From: Hygrocybe punicea
Taxonomy: Eukaryota; Basidiomycota; Agaricomycetes; Agaricales; Hygrophoraceae
Reading direction: 5' to 3'
Assembly: GCA_963556145.1 (NCBI GenBank)
Contig: OY744470.1
Span: forward strand, 2,666,001-2,730,000
DNA: 64,000 nucleotides
Shown here piece after piece: positions 10,271-21,253 of this stretch (its first letter is position 1; each line of letters starts with the position of its first letter). The notes under the pieces were generated by a model, which ran no database searches, was not told the DNA's origin, and saw nothing but the letters and a program-made list of their open reading frames with translations. The translations under genes and the position numbers were made by a program.

Positions 10271-11620
10271 GAGACGACGCAAAGTCTAATCTCTCGCGGT
10301 GAGTAAAGACTGACGCAAAGTCAAAGTCCCTACTTTGCTGGAACGACGCATAGTCGAATTCCGGGATTGCACAAAGTTGGATGAAATAAAAGGACTAACC
10401 GTTAAACTACCACCTCGAAACTTGTCTTGCACTGGATGCCGCGGGACGTGGCATACTGGTGAACCACAAGGCAACCTAGAATAATGATTGTGAGTTATGT
10501 TGAACAGCTTTGCGAGGTACGTGCAAGAGACGACGCAGAGTCAAATCTCTCGCTGTGAGTCGAGACCGACGCAAAGTCAAAGTCTCAACTCCACCAGAAT
10601 GACACAGAGTCTAGTTCTGGGTATGAAGACTGGGATAAGACGGGTATGACTTACTGTTACTTGAATGGAAACGTAGAAGTCGACGGGCTGATTTGTTGAC
10701 GAAAAAAGGCTTATACAGAATTTGTAATCCGGATTCGGTCATGTAGCATTTGTAGTCACTCACTATGTCTTCGACTCAGAGGAGCCAACCGTCGCTGGTA
10801 AGTGTCAAACTCATTCTCGTGCACTGGCACATCCTGGATCTAGACTTTGCGTCAATCTGGATGGGCCACGGCAGCAACTTAGACTCTGCGTCAGTTGCTG
10901 GCTCTGCTGGAGATTAGACTTCGTGTCGTCTCATTTCTATCTATATATCCATTCACTACTGATGAACACTTCATTCTAGAACTCGTCTTTGCGCGATCAT
11001 CGGTATGCGTCGCTACAATACAACTCTACACGCTCCCTGTACCCTTAAGCCCTCTCCTTCGTCCACTCGCAACCCCATTGTAGTCGTCCTGCGACTCTAC
11101 TTGTTTCGAACCACCAACGCTATTTGTATTCTATTACATCAACCGTTAAACATTCCACTCACTGACTCCGCAAAACAGCCTCTCGCGCATCGGGCAACTC
11201 TGGTTCGTCAACGTATGCGCCGTCATCATCTCATCGCAAACGTGCGAGACTCTCCACTTCGACACCCTTGACCTCGCCTTCCGGGTCTTGCCCTGGATCA
11301 TCAGAATCGGGAAGGAGCACCAGCAACCACAGGAACCGTATGACCTCCGTCGCGCGCCCTCCCGAACAACCGTAACAGGGAAAATGGCAAGTTTGGGTGT
11401 GCACTCATTACCTCGGGAGGGCCAGACCCACGTCAATGGACATGGCTGTCCACCCCTCGAGGTTGGGAGGGCAATACAAACCTCGCCAGGTGACGAAGCT
11501 GTGGACATTGTATTCCTTATGCACACTCAGGAAGTAGACTTCGCGTCATCCTGGTTGGCGGTGACTTAGACTTTGCGTCTGTTGCTCCCTCTCACAAGAG
11601 ATTGGACTTTGCGTCATTTC
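10271..11620. promoter_or_regulatory. Divergent promoter region with four triplets of an 11-bp motif
   Basis: Twelve copies of GACGCAAAGTC or close variants lie between the two divergent genes. In one orientation they start at 10276, 10312, 10345 and again at 10532, 10568, 10601. In the opposite orientation (GACTTTGCGTC) they start at 10843, 10882, 10917 and at 11537, 11569, 11605. Within each triplet the spacing is 32-39 bp. The first two triplets are diverged copies of a ~95-bp unit (10271-10365 and 10527-10621); the other two are inverted relatives. All motifs left of about 10700 read toward gene B and all to the right read toward the transposase gene. A role as transposase or regulator binding sites is inferred. 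Confidence 0.75.
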
Positions 11621-11831
11621 TTCTGCACTGCCGTGGCCATGTTATCTAAGGATCGCCGTTTACCCACCTCAAACCACATACTGTTGAGTCTATTGTTCCT
11701 CGTTTTGCATCGTACTCTCAACCCATTGATTTCAGTCACCTCACTTGATTGCCCATCCCTAGTGCGTATCCGTGATTGACTGGGGTGGTGTTTGTTCCAT
11801 ACTCATCATTCTCAATATTAGGCCCAGAGAC

Positions 11832-14800
11832 ATGAGCCGAAAACGGAGAGCTTCTGTGGAAGAAGAGGAACTGCAATTTTCCCGGCAGGCTGCAAGAATT
11901 AGAAACCCACACGTCCATAAAGCACACTTTCGGACCGTTGGAGATTCTGGTATGGAAGTACACACCACGACACACAGATCCGATTCGAGTACCACGGGGA
12001 TCACTACGCTCTCTCCCCTGATCACCGATGATGCCAGCCACCAGCCTGACCTGATGGATGACAAAGATGACCTGCCTAGAAAGCAGACACAGGTTTGTTC
12101 TGTATGTTAGCGCTTAAAAGTATAACTACAACTCTACTACTAGAATTCACGGCTCCTGGAGGACTTCGATGGGCACTTTGACAATTTTCTACGGCTTATC
12201 ATCGAATTTGAGGCGGATCCCCAAGTTGGTTCGCTTTGCTCATGCAACAATGGCGTCCGAACAACACAATGCCACGATTGTACACAGTACTGTGCATCGT
12301 GCACAGATTGTTTTATTCAAGCGCACCAGAACTTGCCGTTCCATTGGGCTGAAGTTTGGGATGCTGAACGGGGCTTTTTCGTTCGCCATGATATCTCATC
12401 GTTGGGTTTCACCATATACCTTGGTCACAACGGAGCTCGTTGCCCCAACCCCAAGAGCAATATTCTCTTCACTGTTGTTGACACTAATGGCATTCACGCC
12501 ACACGACTGGCTGTCTGTGGCTGCCTTGGGGCTAGTACGAAGGTTGAGCAGCTCATGCGGGCTCGGCTATTTCCTGCAACTACTCGCGACACGAAGACTG
12601 CCTTCACATTCAAGGTTCTCCAAGAGTTCCATCTTCACAATCTAGAATCGAAAAAGGCAGCCTACGATTACTTTGGAGCTCTCAGGCGCCTGACGGACAA
12701 CGCGTTTACAGCAGACGTACCAGTGCGTTTAAAGACATTATTATATTCGCGTCTCATGCTATTCTCCAGGATCCTTATGCGAATTTCCTCCGTGTTGTCT
12801 GAGTTTGGCGGTGGCTCACCCTTCGCAAGCGTCTTGGACAAGCCCATGGCATCGATCGTGTGCTACCACATCGTAGACCGGGAAACCTTATCGTGCACTG
12901 CCCAGCATGCCCAGAGCCGGGTTTCAATACTGAGCAGGGATGGAAACCAACGCCATTTGAGCTTAGGTGGGACCCACTGCAGTGTTGACGAATATGTTTG
13001 CTGATAGGAGATGCCACAGGCATCTCAACCAATCACAGAAGACCCTTGACGGCAACTTCCAGTGCAACAAGATGAAGAAGAACAGTGATCCCGATGACAT
13101 ATCGCTTTTTCAGGGAAATGCGTATTTCCCAAAGGACGATCTCTACAAGGAATACTTAAGGAATGTCCCAAAGTCGGAGGAGGTTAGACCATTATACAAT
13201 ATGAACGTGCAACTCTTTATTGATTAGGTTACATGGCGTTAAGAAATCAACATGTACATATCTGAAAGCCGTCAACAAACAAGATAAGAAGAAATTCAAG
13301 AATATGGATATCACTGGGACAGTGAATTGTCAATGCAGTCACGTCTTCATCTGGTCATCAGTTGACATGCAATTTGGTGAAAGGTATGTGGCAGTGTCTC
13401 ACTACGATTCCTCCACTCGCTACCCTACATTATGAACAGATTTGCGAATACTGACTTTGCGCTTGCACATGGCGCTCGTCAACGGTCTTCACCGGAGGAA
13501 ACAGACATCAACCTTCAGGATGAGGAGGCAGACGTTGACCATATCTGCTCCTACGACAGCAACTGCTCATACTCGGTCCACGTCATCAAACGATTTGAGA
13601 AGTTCTTTCCAGATATGGCACCTCTTGTGCGTAGGATGCGGTGGTCAGTTCCAGCCCTTCATGTCCAGGGGCACAAAGAGACGTGTCTCTACACCTTTGC
13701 AACCGCATATATGCCCTGTGTTGGCCATTTTCACGGGGAGACAGCTGAACACTACTGGCCTGAAGCAAATCAACTTGGTCCTCATGTCAGACAAATGAAC
13801 AATGGCCATCGCCAAGACACATTGATCGACCACCACGGCGATTGGAACTGGCTCAAGACAATGAAAATGGGTGAGTGGCTCACAAACTTTAACATTACCT
13901 TCATTGACTGGTGGCAATAGCGTCCACTTTGTTACACGACCTCAACCTTGCTAAAGCATTATACATTCAAAAGCGTGATCATTTTCGAGGGCTATGTATT
14001 TTATATGCAGAACAGCGAGACGCATGGGATCAAATGGATCGTAAGCCCAGGCAAAAGGGGAAAGAGACGGAGAGTGTATACAGACATTGCAAGTCAAAGG
14101 GTGAGTCTTTCGTAACATTGATAGCACTTGGAACTCACAAACTCACGTATACTGTAGTGCCTTCTCAGGCAGCAATTTATCAGCATATGCTTGCACAGGA
14201 GTCCAAGTTCTCGGACACTGACATTCCCCAAGGTTCCATCGCTGCCTTTCTTAATGAGGGTCTTCGAATTCAGGATGCACAGTGAGTCTGAACGTTTCAG
14301 TGGTGTTTCGCTTGACTGCTGATAATTTGTATTTAGACGAAAACTGAGAGCAACAGTTGCGGAGGATCGTGAACACCACCTTGCGTCACTTGAAAAGGAG
14401 ATTGGCACTCGGCGAGGGAAGTTGCGACTGCGCATCATGAAATGGCGTGATGATCAGAGACTTCTGATGCCCAAGGCTGGAGATGCAGTGGCTCGACAAC
14501 GTTCATGTGAGGTTGAACACGAGAAGCTCTTCCTACCGTCAGATTTCGAGCATGAAGAGCAACAGACCGTCGAGGCCATAGCGCTTGGTATCGAAGAGGC
14601 AAAGTTGCGAGAAGGCGAAGCATATGATGCGCTACATGCAATACAATCTGCAGTCAAGACCTTGACGGCAATCCAGGATCGGAAACGCAAGAATGCACGT
14701 GGACAGGCTGAAAACACCAAGTCAGGATCTTATATTAGAGATGCCCAGAGTCGACGAGATCATCATATGGAAACTTATGCATCTGCCCGCCTTGCTCTGA

Positions 14801-15779
14801 TATTGCTTGGGGCTGTTGACAGCAATGATCCCGAGTCACCGTTTCCTCCTCTCACCATCGAGGACACTTTCATGAAGTCAAGACAGCGCGGCCGTGGTTT
14901 GGGTGATTCACGTCGGACAGATGGCAAGCTGTGGCAGATGCATGGACAAATGGCCAGCACGGGTGATCTAACCCTGCACGGGGTGCATGTGGATAGCCAA
15001 GTATCCAATCAAGGAGAGATGGAACTGTTGCCAAGTGAGTGTTGCCGATGTCATTGTTTCTTGTTGGGCATTGCTCACACATCTTATTTCAGTTAGTGGG
15101 ACACAAATGAGTCGACGAAATAAAGGTAATGAATGACAATTTCATCAGTATAGCATTTGGTAATGCTCAACCATAATAGCAAAGACTACAGCTAGGAAAC
15201 AAGATGGAAACCTTATCAGTGGTACCACCAGTATGGACGTATTTATTCTTTCAAAGTGTATGCTTAATATGACAGTAGTTCCGACAGCACAAGAGGGAAA
15301 GGAAGGATGGCTTTGGCACATGGGGGGTTGGGGTAAAATGTCAGCGAAAGAGATGGTGGAGTGGGAGGCTGAAGGTAAGGCTGTTACAAAACGTAAGATG
15401 GTTACTCATAAATTTGCTTCAACACACAGGTGACCGTGTGCAGTGGTTTCGTGCAGAAGCCGAAATGCAACGGTGGCAGGAACAGGTCGAGCAAAAACTT
15501 GCAGAGTTTCTAAGAGTTATAAGGAGCTTCAAGAGGATGACACAAGCTTGGTCCCAGCTCTCAGTCTTGTGGACAGGTTCTTCGGATGGCCATGTTGCTT
15601 ATGCAAGGCAAAAGGCGGACATGTATGGACGAATGGAGAATGACTGCAAGAAGAAACTTGACAAGGCTGGATATATGCATGTAAGATTGACTGAGGGCCA
15701 TTTGTCTGATTATGTAGCTGCTATGCGCGCCGAGGACCTGATATCATTTACAAAGTCCTTGGAAGGTGATATTATCTAG
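11832..15779 (+). pseudogene. KDZ transposase gene, broken
   Basis: The start at 11832 (MSRKRRASVEEEEL) opens a basic N-terminus. After an intron (12093-12143) comes a cysteine cluster of the CxC2 type (CSCNNG...CHDC..YC..C..C, then LPFHWAEVW). The KDZ core follows over introns at 12723-12769, 13183-13243 and 13384-13439: TLDGNFQCNK, KSTCTYLKAVN, NMDITGTVNCQCSHVF, QFGER/FANTDFALA, CSYDSNCSY, VPALHVQGH and GHFHGETAEHYWPEAN. These are the conserved acidic and His/Cys blocks of the RNase H-fold KDZ transposases. Introns at 13871-13920, 14101-14157 and 14282-14336 lead into a long coiled-coil C-terminus and several short last exons. A TGA at 12800-12802 interrupts the frame where an Arg or Ser codon is expected, and the frame shifts between about 12960 and 12985 without a convincing intron. 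It is therefore probably inactive. Confidence 0.85.
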
Positions 15780-15795
15780 AGTTGATGTTTTAACG

Positions 15796-16030
15796 GTTTA
15801 AACAGTACATTGGATAATGTCTGTTTAATCATCTGAATTTCTGCTGATGGTTTAAACCTGTATATTTAAACCGGTATGTTTAAACACATGGATTGGAGCA
15901 CAGAGAATGTCTGTTTAAGCATTTAAATCTGTGTAAATGGTTTAAACCTGCATGTTTAAACATGCTGATTGGAGCAGAGAGAATAAATGGAATCTTCATG
16001 AATGTGTGTTTAAACAACATGTGTTTAAAC
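15796..16030. repeat. Right-arm GTTTAAAC cluster of the KDZ element
   Basis: Exact GTTTAAAC occurs at 15796, 15850, 15878, 15940, 15954, 16008 and 16023, with further TTTAAAC or GTTTAA variants. Phrases such as ATTGGAGCA(C/G)AGAGAAT recur at about 15891 and 15969, so part of the array is duplicated. It mirrors the left cluster at 5076-5125. Confidence 0.8.
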
Positions 16031-16177
16031 GGATTTTGCATTGTGATGTACATTGTTTAATCACAAGTCATATGGATTTACAAATCGGTGGGTTGCGGAT
16101 CATGGGTACGTCGGGTGCGGGTACAGGTACAGCCAATTGTACCCATGGGTTACCTGTGCCATTAACTAACTCCACTT

Positions 16178-17963
16178 GATGGGAAGCCTTGTTTCTGATG
16201 AAGACTTCGCGATGATACTTGTATCCTCCTTACCGGAAAGTTGGGACTTGTATACATCAGCATATTTAGGCTCAAAGAAGGATGGAATGTCACTGACATC
16301 ACATGAGCTAGTCGCTATCCTACTAGAGGAAGACCACAGGCGCTGTGAGTGCAGCGGAGATCCTAACAATGTCGCTATGCACAGGAGGTTCACCGGAAAG
16401 TGCGACGGAAAGGGTAACGGAAAGCAGAAGGCAGCCGATTCTGAAATGGAATGCTTCAACTGCCACATATGGCGAACAACTGCTGGTATAAAGGTGGCAG
16501 AAAGGAAGGGCAAGGGCCGAAAGGGAAAGGAAAGGGCGCCAGAAAGGGTGGAAGCCACCGGAACCAATCAAATCAAGCTGCGGACAATGTCAATAATATG
16601 TTACAGGATGTAGCATACGCAGTGAATACAGACAATATTTCAAACTACGATTGGTTACTGGATTCCGGAACGATAAGTCACATCAGCAATTCCTGAAATG
16701 CATTCATCACATACAAAACTCTGGACAAAGCTATCGTGCAAGGACTAGGAAAGGTAGCTGCTTGAGTTCTTGGTCACAGAACCATCATCTTACACTTCAC
16801 AGTGGATGGAAAGGACATACAGCATCAGCTACGAGACATACTACATGTACCGGAGTCATGGAACTCACTACTATCACTGAGCTGATTTGATGAAAGCGGT
16901 GGATGGGTTAACTTCTGCAATGGAATATGCAGGCTCTATACAAAGGAGAATAAACTTGTCAGAACAGGCCGGAAAGATGGACGACTATACTGTTTGAACG
17001 CCTGGGCACAATCCCGCACACCGGAAAAGGCAAACGTAGCCACGCTGAAGAAAATGTCTTGGGACAAATGGCACCGCCTATATGGACACATCGGAATGAG
17101 CGGCCTTGAGACCCTGCAGAGAAAGGGGTTAGTCATGGGTCTAGAAATCGATGAAGGGAGTGTCCCTTCCTGAACCTGTGAGGCTTGCATTCAGGCAAAG
17201 TAAGCCGTCCAGCCATTTCCAAAAGAGGCCGATGGATGATCCAAAGTCACCAGAGAGTGGACTTTGAGCGATGTCTGGGGCCCAGCATGCCTGGGAGTTC
17301 GGATGCAATGTTTGGGTCTTATATCAAGGTGGAAAGAGATCAAAGCTGGCACCACAATCAGCTAAGATGAAGTTCATAAGATTTGTGGAGTCACAGAAGG
17401 CTATCCAATACTACGATGCCACAACATGGACTGTTAAGACGTCACGGAATGTTGCATTTCATGAGGATGGGGCATTGCAGGAAGTCTGGATTGTATCCAA
17501 CTTACTGGGTTTGCAATTCGAGGGGGAGCAGAGTGAATCCAATGACTTGCAAACTCCGGAACCACCGGAACCTGCAATGGAATCACCGGAACCCACTGTA
17601 ATGGCACCAGAAAGGGCCATTTGCAGACCAGAAAACGAAATAACATACCCACCGAGAGCAACCCGAGGAGTTGACTGCAACTACCAACAGTTAAACAACC
17701 CACGTGCACAACCGACACAACACGAAATATGCAAACCGCTTGATGTACGAAGACCAACGGAATCATCCACAGCAAAACAAAAGGAAAAAGTCAGCATGGA
17801 AACAACCATAGCATATGCATTCTTGAGCACAATGCAGCAGGATAACAGTCTCACTGACAAGGACCCATGGGATTTAAGGGAAGCCAGGGAAGCCATAGAT
17901 TGGGAAAACTGGAAGGTAGCGATGAAAGAGGAATTTGATCAGCTACAAGAAATGGGTGTTTAG
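16178..17963 (+). pseudogene. Copia-1 gag end, protease and integrase remnants
   Basis: Gag resumes at 16178 (GSLVSDEDFAMILVSSLPES) and reaches a damaged zinc knuckle at about 16450 (CFNCH, then HMANNCWYKGG in another frame). A retropepsin-like motif (YDWLLDSGTISHIS) is at about 16645-16690. The GAG-pre-integrase block (WHRLYGHIGMSGLETLQRKG) follows near 17070 with CEACIQAK. Most of the integrase core is missing: the text jumps near 17265-17290 from WTLSDVWGP to a segment like FGCNVWVLYQGGKRSKLAP that normally follows the core. The DDE catalytic part appears deleted. Several stops and frame changes confirm decay. Confidence 0.8.
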
Positions 17964-18666
17964 AAACTCATAGACTTACCGGAGGGGCAGGAAGCCATCA
18001 GAAGCAAGTGGGTTTTCCACCGGAAACATGATGAGACGGGTGCAATCGCTAGGCACAAGGCCTGGTTAGTAGCCCAGGGTTCTCACAGAAGCCCGGAGTG
18101 GATTTCAGCAAAACCGGAACATTCGCTCCTGTGATGCAGTTCGAGATGTTATGGACATTGCTCGCATATTCCACAGTCAAGGATTGGGATATCCAGCAGA
18201 TGGATATCAAAGGCCATACCTTAACGGATGGGTGAAGGAGGAGCTGTAGATGAAGCAGCTGGCAGAATTTGAGGACGGAACTGGACAGGTTTGCCGCCTC
18301 ATATGCCCTATATATGGTCTCAGGCAAGCTGGAAACGTATGGAACACGGATTTCAATAACATGATGAAGGAATTTCATTATATGAGATTGCGGACCAACT
18401 ACTACATGTACTACTATCAGGAAGGTGAAAACTTTTCCATCGTACTTGTGTGGGTCAACAACGTCACAGCTTACGCAAACAACTGAGCAATGAATCAACG
18501 GGTAATCAACCAGCTGAAGGAAAAATACACGGTAATGGTCATCAGAAAGCCAATGTTACTGCTCAGAATCCATATCAAACGAGACCGCCAACAATGGAAA
18601 GTCACCCTATCACAAACCCACTATATCCAGAAGATCCTCATGAAGGCTGGAATGAAGGATGCCAAG
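17964..18666 (+). pseudogene. Copia-1 reverse transcriptase, catalytic Asp lost
   Basis: Recognisable RT blocks are KWVFHRKHDETGAIARHKAW, QQMDIKG, ICPIYGLRQAGNVWN and the region of the catalytic YVDD box. Here the box reads VLVWVNNVTAYANN (about 18447-18483). The two active-site aspartates are both Asn (AACAAC in place of GAC-type codons). Stops occur at 17961 and about 18248 and the frame shifts near 18085. Confidence 0.85.
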
Positions 18667-18671
18667 CCGGT

Positions 18672-18828
18672 GGAGAGGTCCTGAGGGACCTCTCAGGGTG
18701 CTCACGCCAGAATTGTGTGGAACAGAGTCGATGTCGAAGGATGAGACTGTCTACTACATCAGGACACCTACTGACTAAGGTCGATTGTGGGAACTGGGTC
18801 ACGTGACAGCCCAGGCACATCTACTACA
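18672..18828 (+). mobile_element. Solo-LTR-like insertion, family S, copy a
   Basis: 157 bp (GGAGAGGTCCTGAGGGACC ... ATCTACTACA) inserted in the copia pol with a 5-bp direct repeat CCGGT (18667-18671 and 18829-18833). Removing it joins AKPV to STPMD in frame. It is related to 45215-45359 (minus strand), 49603-49759 and 51175-51332. The first ~25 bp form a palindrome (GAGGTCC...GGACCTC). Confidence 0.85.
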
Positions 18829-18833
18829 CCGGT

Positions 18834-19689
18834 ATCAACCCCGATGGACCAGAACGTGGTCCTATGAATAAACAAAACCAAAACCGATGAGAACAAGCAG
18901 AAATGCACCTTGATCGAGTACATGACATGAGTTGGAGAGCTCTTGTATGCTGTGCATGCAACAAGACCCAATATCATGTATGCAACTGTAACCGTTGTGC
19001 AATTCACATGGAACCTGAGTCCGGAACACTGGACAGCACTTAAAAGGATATTCCACTGTCTAAAAGGAACAATGGATTACAAACTAACGTATGGCAGAAA
19101 GGACCAATGGATTATGATGGAAACCGTTCATTATGTGGATGCCGATTGGGGATCCAACCCACACCGGAAATCCATTAGTGAATATGTGTTCATGATCGCA
19201 GGGGGAGCCATAGCTTGGAGCTCGAAAAAGCAAAGCACGATTGCATTGTCAATGGCCAAAGCGGAATATTTCGCCGCTACTCATGCCACAAAGCAGTTAA
19301 TCTGGCATAGAAACTTATTGAAGGAATTGGACCTACAGTCGGATGAAACATTGATTTTACAATCCGACAATCAGGCTGCGATTGCTATATCGCACAACCC
19401 GGAATTCCACGTGTGGACGAAGCACATAGATATCAATCTACATTTCCTATGAGATCACGTCGTGTCTGGTATCCTCAAAGTCACATATATTCCTTCCGAA
19501 GAAAATCTAGCGGACATATTTACAAGAGGGTTACCTTGCCTGCTTCACACAAAGTTCACAGCCAAACTTGGTCTATTGACCGGAGAGGAACCAGAAAGAG
19601 CGGAACACGTAACGGAATACATGAACGATGTTTACCGCAACCCAGAACAAGTCGAAGAGTATTCAATCAAGAGGGAGTGTTGGGAATAG
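18834..19689 (+). pseudogene. Copia-1 RT end and RNase H
   Basis: After a short damaged stretch, an open frame from about 18943 holds ATRPNIMYATVTVVQF, then the Ty1/copia RNase H with VDADWGSNPHRKSISEYV, AIAWSSKKQSTIALSMAKAE and LQSDNQAAIAISHNPEFHV. A stop at about 19450 separates the tail (VTYIPSEENLADIFTRGLP...). The acidic residues of RNase H (D in VDADW, E in AKAEY, D in SDNQ) are present. The frame ends at the purine tract before the 3' LTR. Confidence 0.85.
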
Positions 19690-19919
19690 TGGCCGAATAG
19701 TCGCGGAAAGGATTAGTAATCTGTCACGTGACCCCGGAACTCAAACCCACCTGTCCGATGAATTATGCTGAAGTGCAGCATGTATTCTACTCACCACAAG
19801 AAACTTCTAGTAGATTTAGCTAGTAGTATAAAGGCCCTCTCAGAGAGAGGCAAATATAATTCATTCCACATAAAATAACTTAGCGGTCAACAACCACTGC
19901 AACTATATATATTCCAATA
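19678..19919 (+). repeat. 3' LTR of Copia-1
   Basis: 242 bp, paired with 3189-3430. Nine substitutions separate the two; six are CpG versus TpG. It is followed by the target-site copy CCCAT at 19920-19924. Confidence 0.92.
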
Positions 19920-19965
19920 CCCATGGCATAAATAACAAGTTGTACTTGCATGAATCTCCCTGTTG

Positions 19966-21253
19966 ACAGCTGATTACATAATAGTTGTCGGAAATTGGAT
20001 GTCCGACTATGTAGATGTCAGTGAGTTCTTACTCACGATTGACCGCTTCGACACTCATTTTGAGGTTCTCCACAGTGTCTATATGTCGTAGCAGAGGGTG
20101 CCACCTCATCAAAGCCACAAAAAACTGCTCCCAAACACATTCAAAGGCTCAAGCGCTGGACTACCCTTGGTGAGTGAATCCTTATGATCAAGGCTCGTCG
20201 ATCCTACTAACATACTTTTTACAGCATCGCATACATGCAAAGGAGGGCCCATAATGTTTTGTAGGGGGATCAGATGTCATGCAAGTAGCTGGGGTGTCGG
20301 GCAAGTGGGGTGATCCAGGTAAGTGTTTTAGAAGTCATCTTCTCTGGTTTATACTCCATTCATACTACTGTTAGCATGTTGCGCACTGCATTTTGAAGCA
20401 AACCACTTGCATCCCCAAGCATAGAAGCGACATGCATGGTGGGTAGACAAATTGCGAAATGCTAGCCAAAACTTGCAATAAATGGCAAGATTGGACGGAT
20501 CAGAGAGATCGGAGACATTCAATTTGATTGGGAAAATGTTCGTACTTCTGCTATACTTGATATTCTTGTGTTTGTGTCCGGGTATTCTGAAAATGCTTGA
20601 CATACTGCCCTTGCTTCAATTTTATGACTGAAGCTGTTCTCCTTGTGAATAACCACACATAATCTCATGGAAGTAGCACAAAATAGTTGAAATGCTTTGA
20701 TATACAATAAAAATCCAGTTTATTTGACAAATGTAAGGTAATACAGTAAAAGTGACGGTGCATACAACGGTGAAGTTAGAAATGGACATCCAATCCCCTA
20801 CAAAATGTTATGGGCCCTCCTTTGCATGTATGTGATGCTGTAAAAAGTGTGTTAGTAGGATCAACGAGCCTTGATCACAAGGATCCACTCACCAAGGGTA
20901 GTCTAGCGCTCGAGCCTTTGAATGCATTTGGAAGTGGTTTTTTGTGGCTTTGATGAGGTGGCGCCGTCTGCTACGACATATAGACACTGTGGAGAACCTC
21001 AAAATGAGTGTCAAAGCGGTCAATCGCGAGTAAGAACTCACCGACATCTGCTGTCTGCCCCAGAAAATCAAAAAAAAGGGGTTGATTTTTCAGAAAATGT
21101 ATATTGTCGTGCCCTAGATCCTGCTAGAGTAGTGCCATGTGAGAAATCCTGGGCGATTCTGCTGAGAACTCACCGAGATATCACTCGCACAGTCTGGAGG
21201 TGCTTTACATAGTCAGACTTCCAATTTCTGACAACTATTATGTAATCAGCTGT
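19966..21253. mobile_element. Foldback-type element with arms of over 300 bp
   Basis: 19966-20278 is repeated in inverted orientation at 20785-21253. Matching landmarks are the outer ACAGCTGATTACATAATAG, GAGTTCTTACTC, CCAAGGGTAG/CTACCCTTGG and the inner AGGAGGGCCCATAA. The right arm holds about 155 extra bases (21053-21208) with an internal poly-A/T palindrome. The 500-bp centre (20279-20784) has no recognisable gene; a minus-strand 84-codon frame there (20349-20603) has no known domain. No clear target-site duplication is visible. It is a non-autonomous DNA transposon of foldback or long-TIR type. Confidence 0.8.

Larger units (their letters stand above)
3963..16167 (+). mobile_element. 12.2-kb KDZ-type DNA transposon with two extra genes
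   Basis: The insertion is bounded by the direct repeat AACTCCACTT (3953-3962 and 16168-16177), and the copia gag frame continues across the two copies. The ends are weak inverted repeats (AGTGTATTGCATGGGTA versus AGTTAATGGCACAGGTA, 12 of 17 matches) followed by GGGTAC-rich subterminal DNA. GTTTAAAC palindromes cluster inside both ends. The coding part holds a KDZ transposase gene (plus strand, 11832-15779) and two minus-strand genes (7563-5388 and 10258-7979) transcribed away from it. KDZ elements of fungi are known to be large and to carry passenger genes. Zisupton-type elements are reported to make 8-bp duplications, so the 10-bp repeat may include chance matches. Further copies of both termini lie at 1144 and 1683. 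Confidence 0.85.
3189..19919 (+). mobile_element. Copia-1, Ty1/copia LTR retrotransposon split by a nested DNA transposon
   Basis: Two 242-bp LTRs (3189-3430 and 19678-19919) begin TGTTGGGAATA and end TATTCCAATA. They are flanked by the direct repeat CCCAT (3184-3188 and 19920-19924), a 5-bp target-site duplication. A primer-binding site follows the 5' LTR and a purine tract (AAGAGGGAG) precedes the 3' LTR. The domain order is gag, protease, integrase remnant, reverse transcriptase, RNase H, which is the copia order. Its own length is about 4.4 kb after removal of the nested 12.2-kb transposon and a 157-bp solo LTR. The LTRs differ by about nine substitutions and two TA indels, so insertion is not very recent. 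All coding parts carry stops or deletions. Confidence 0.93.
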
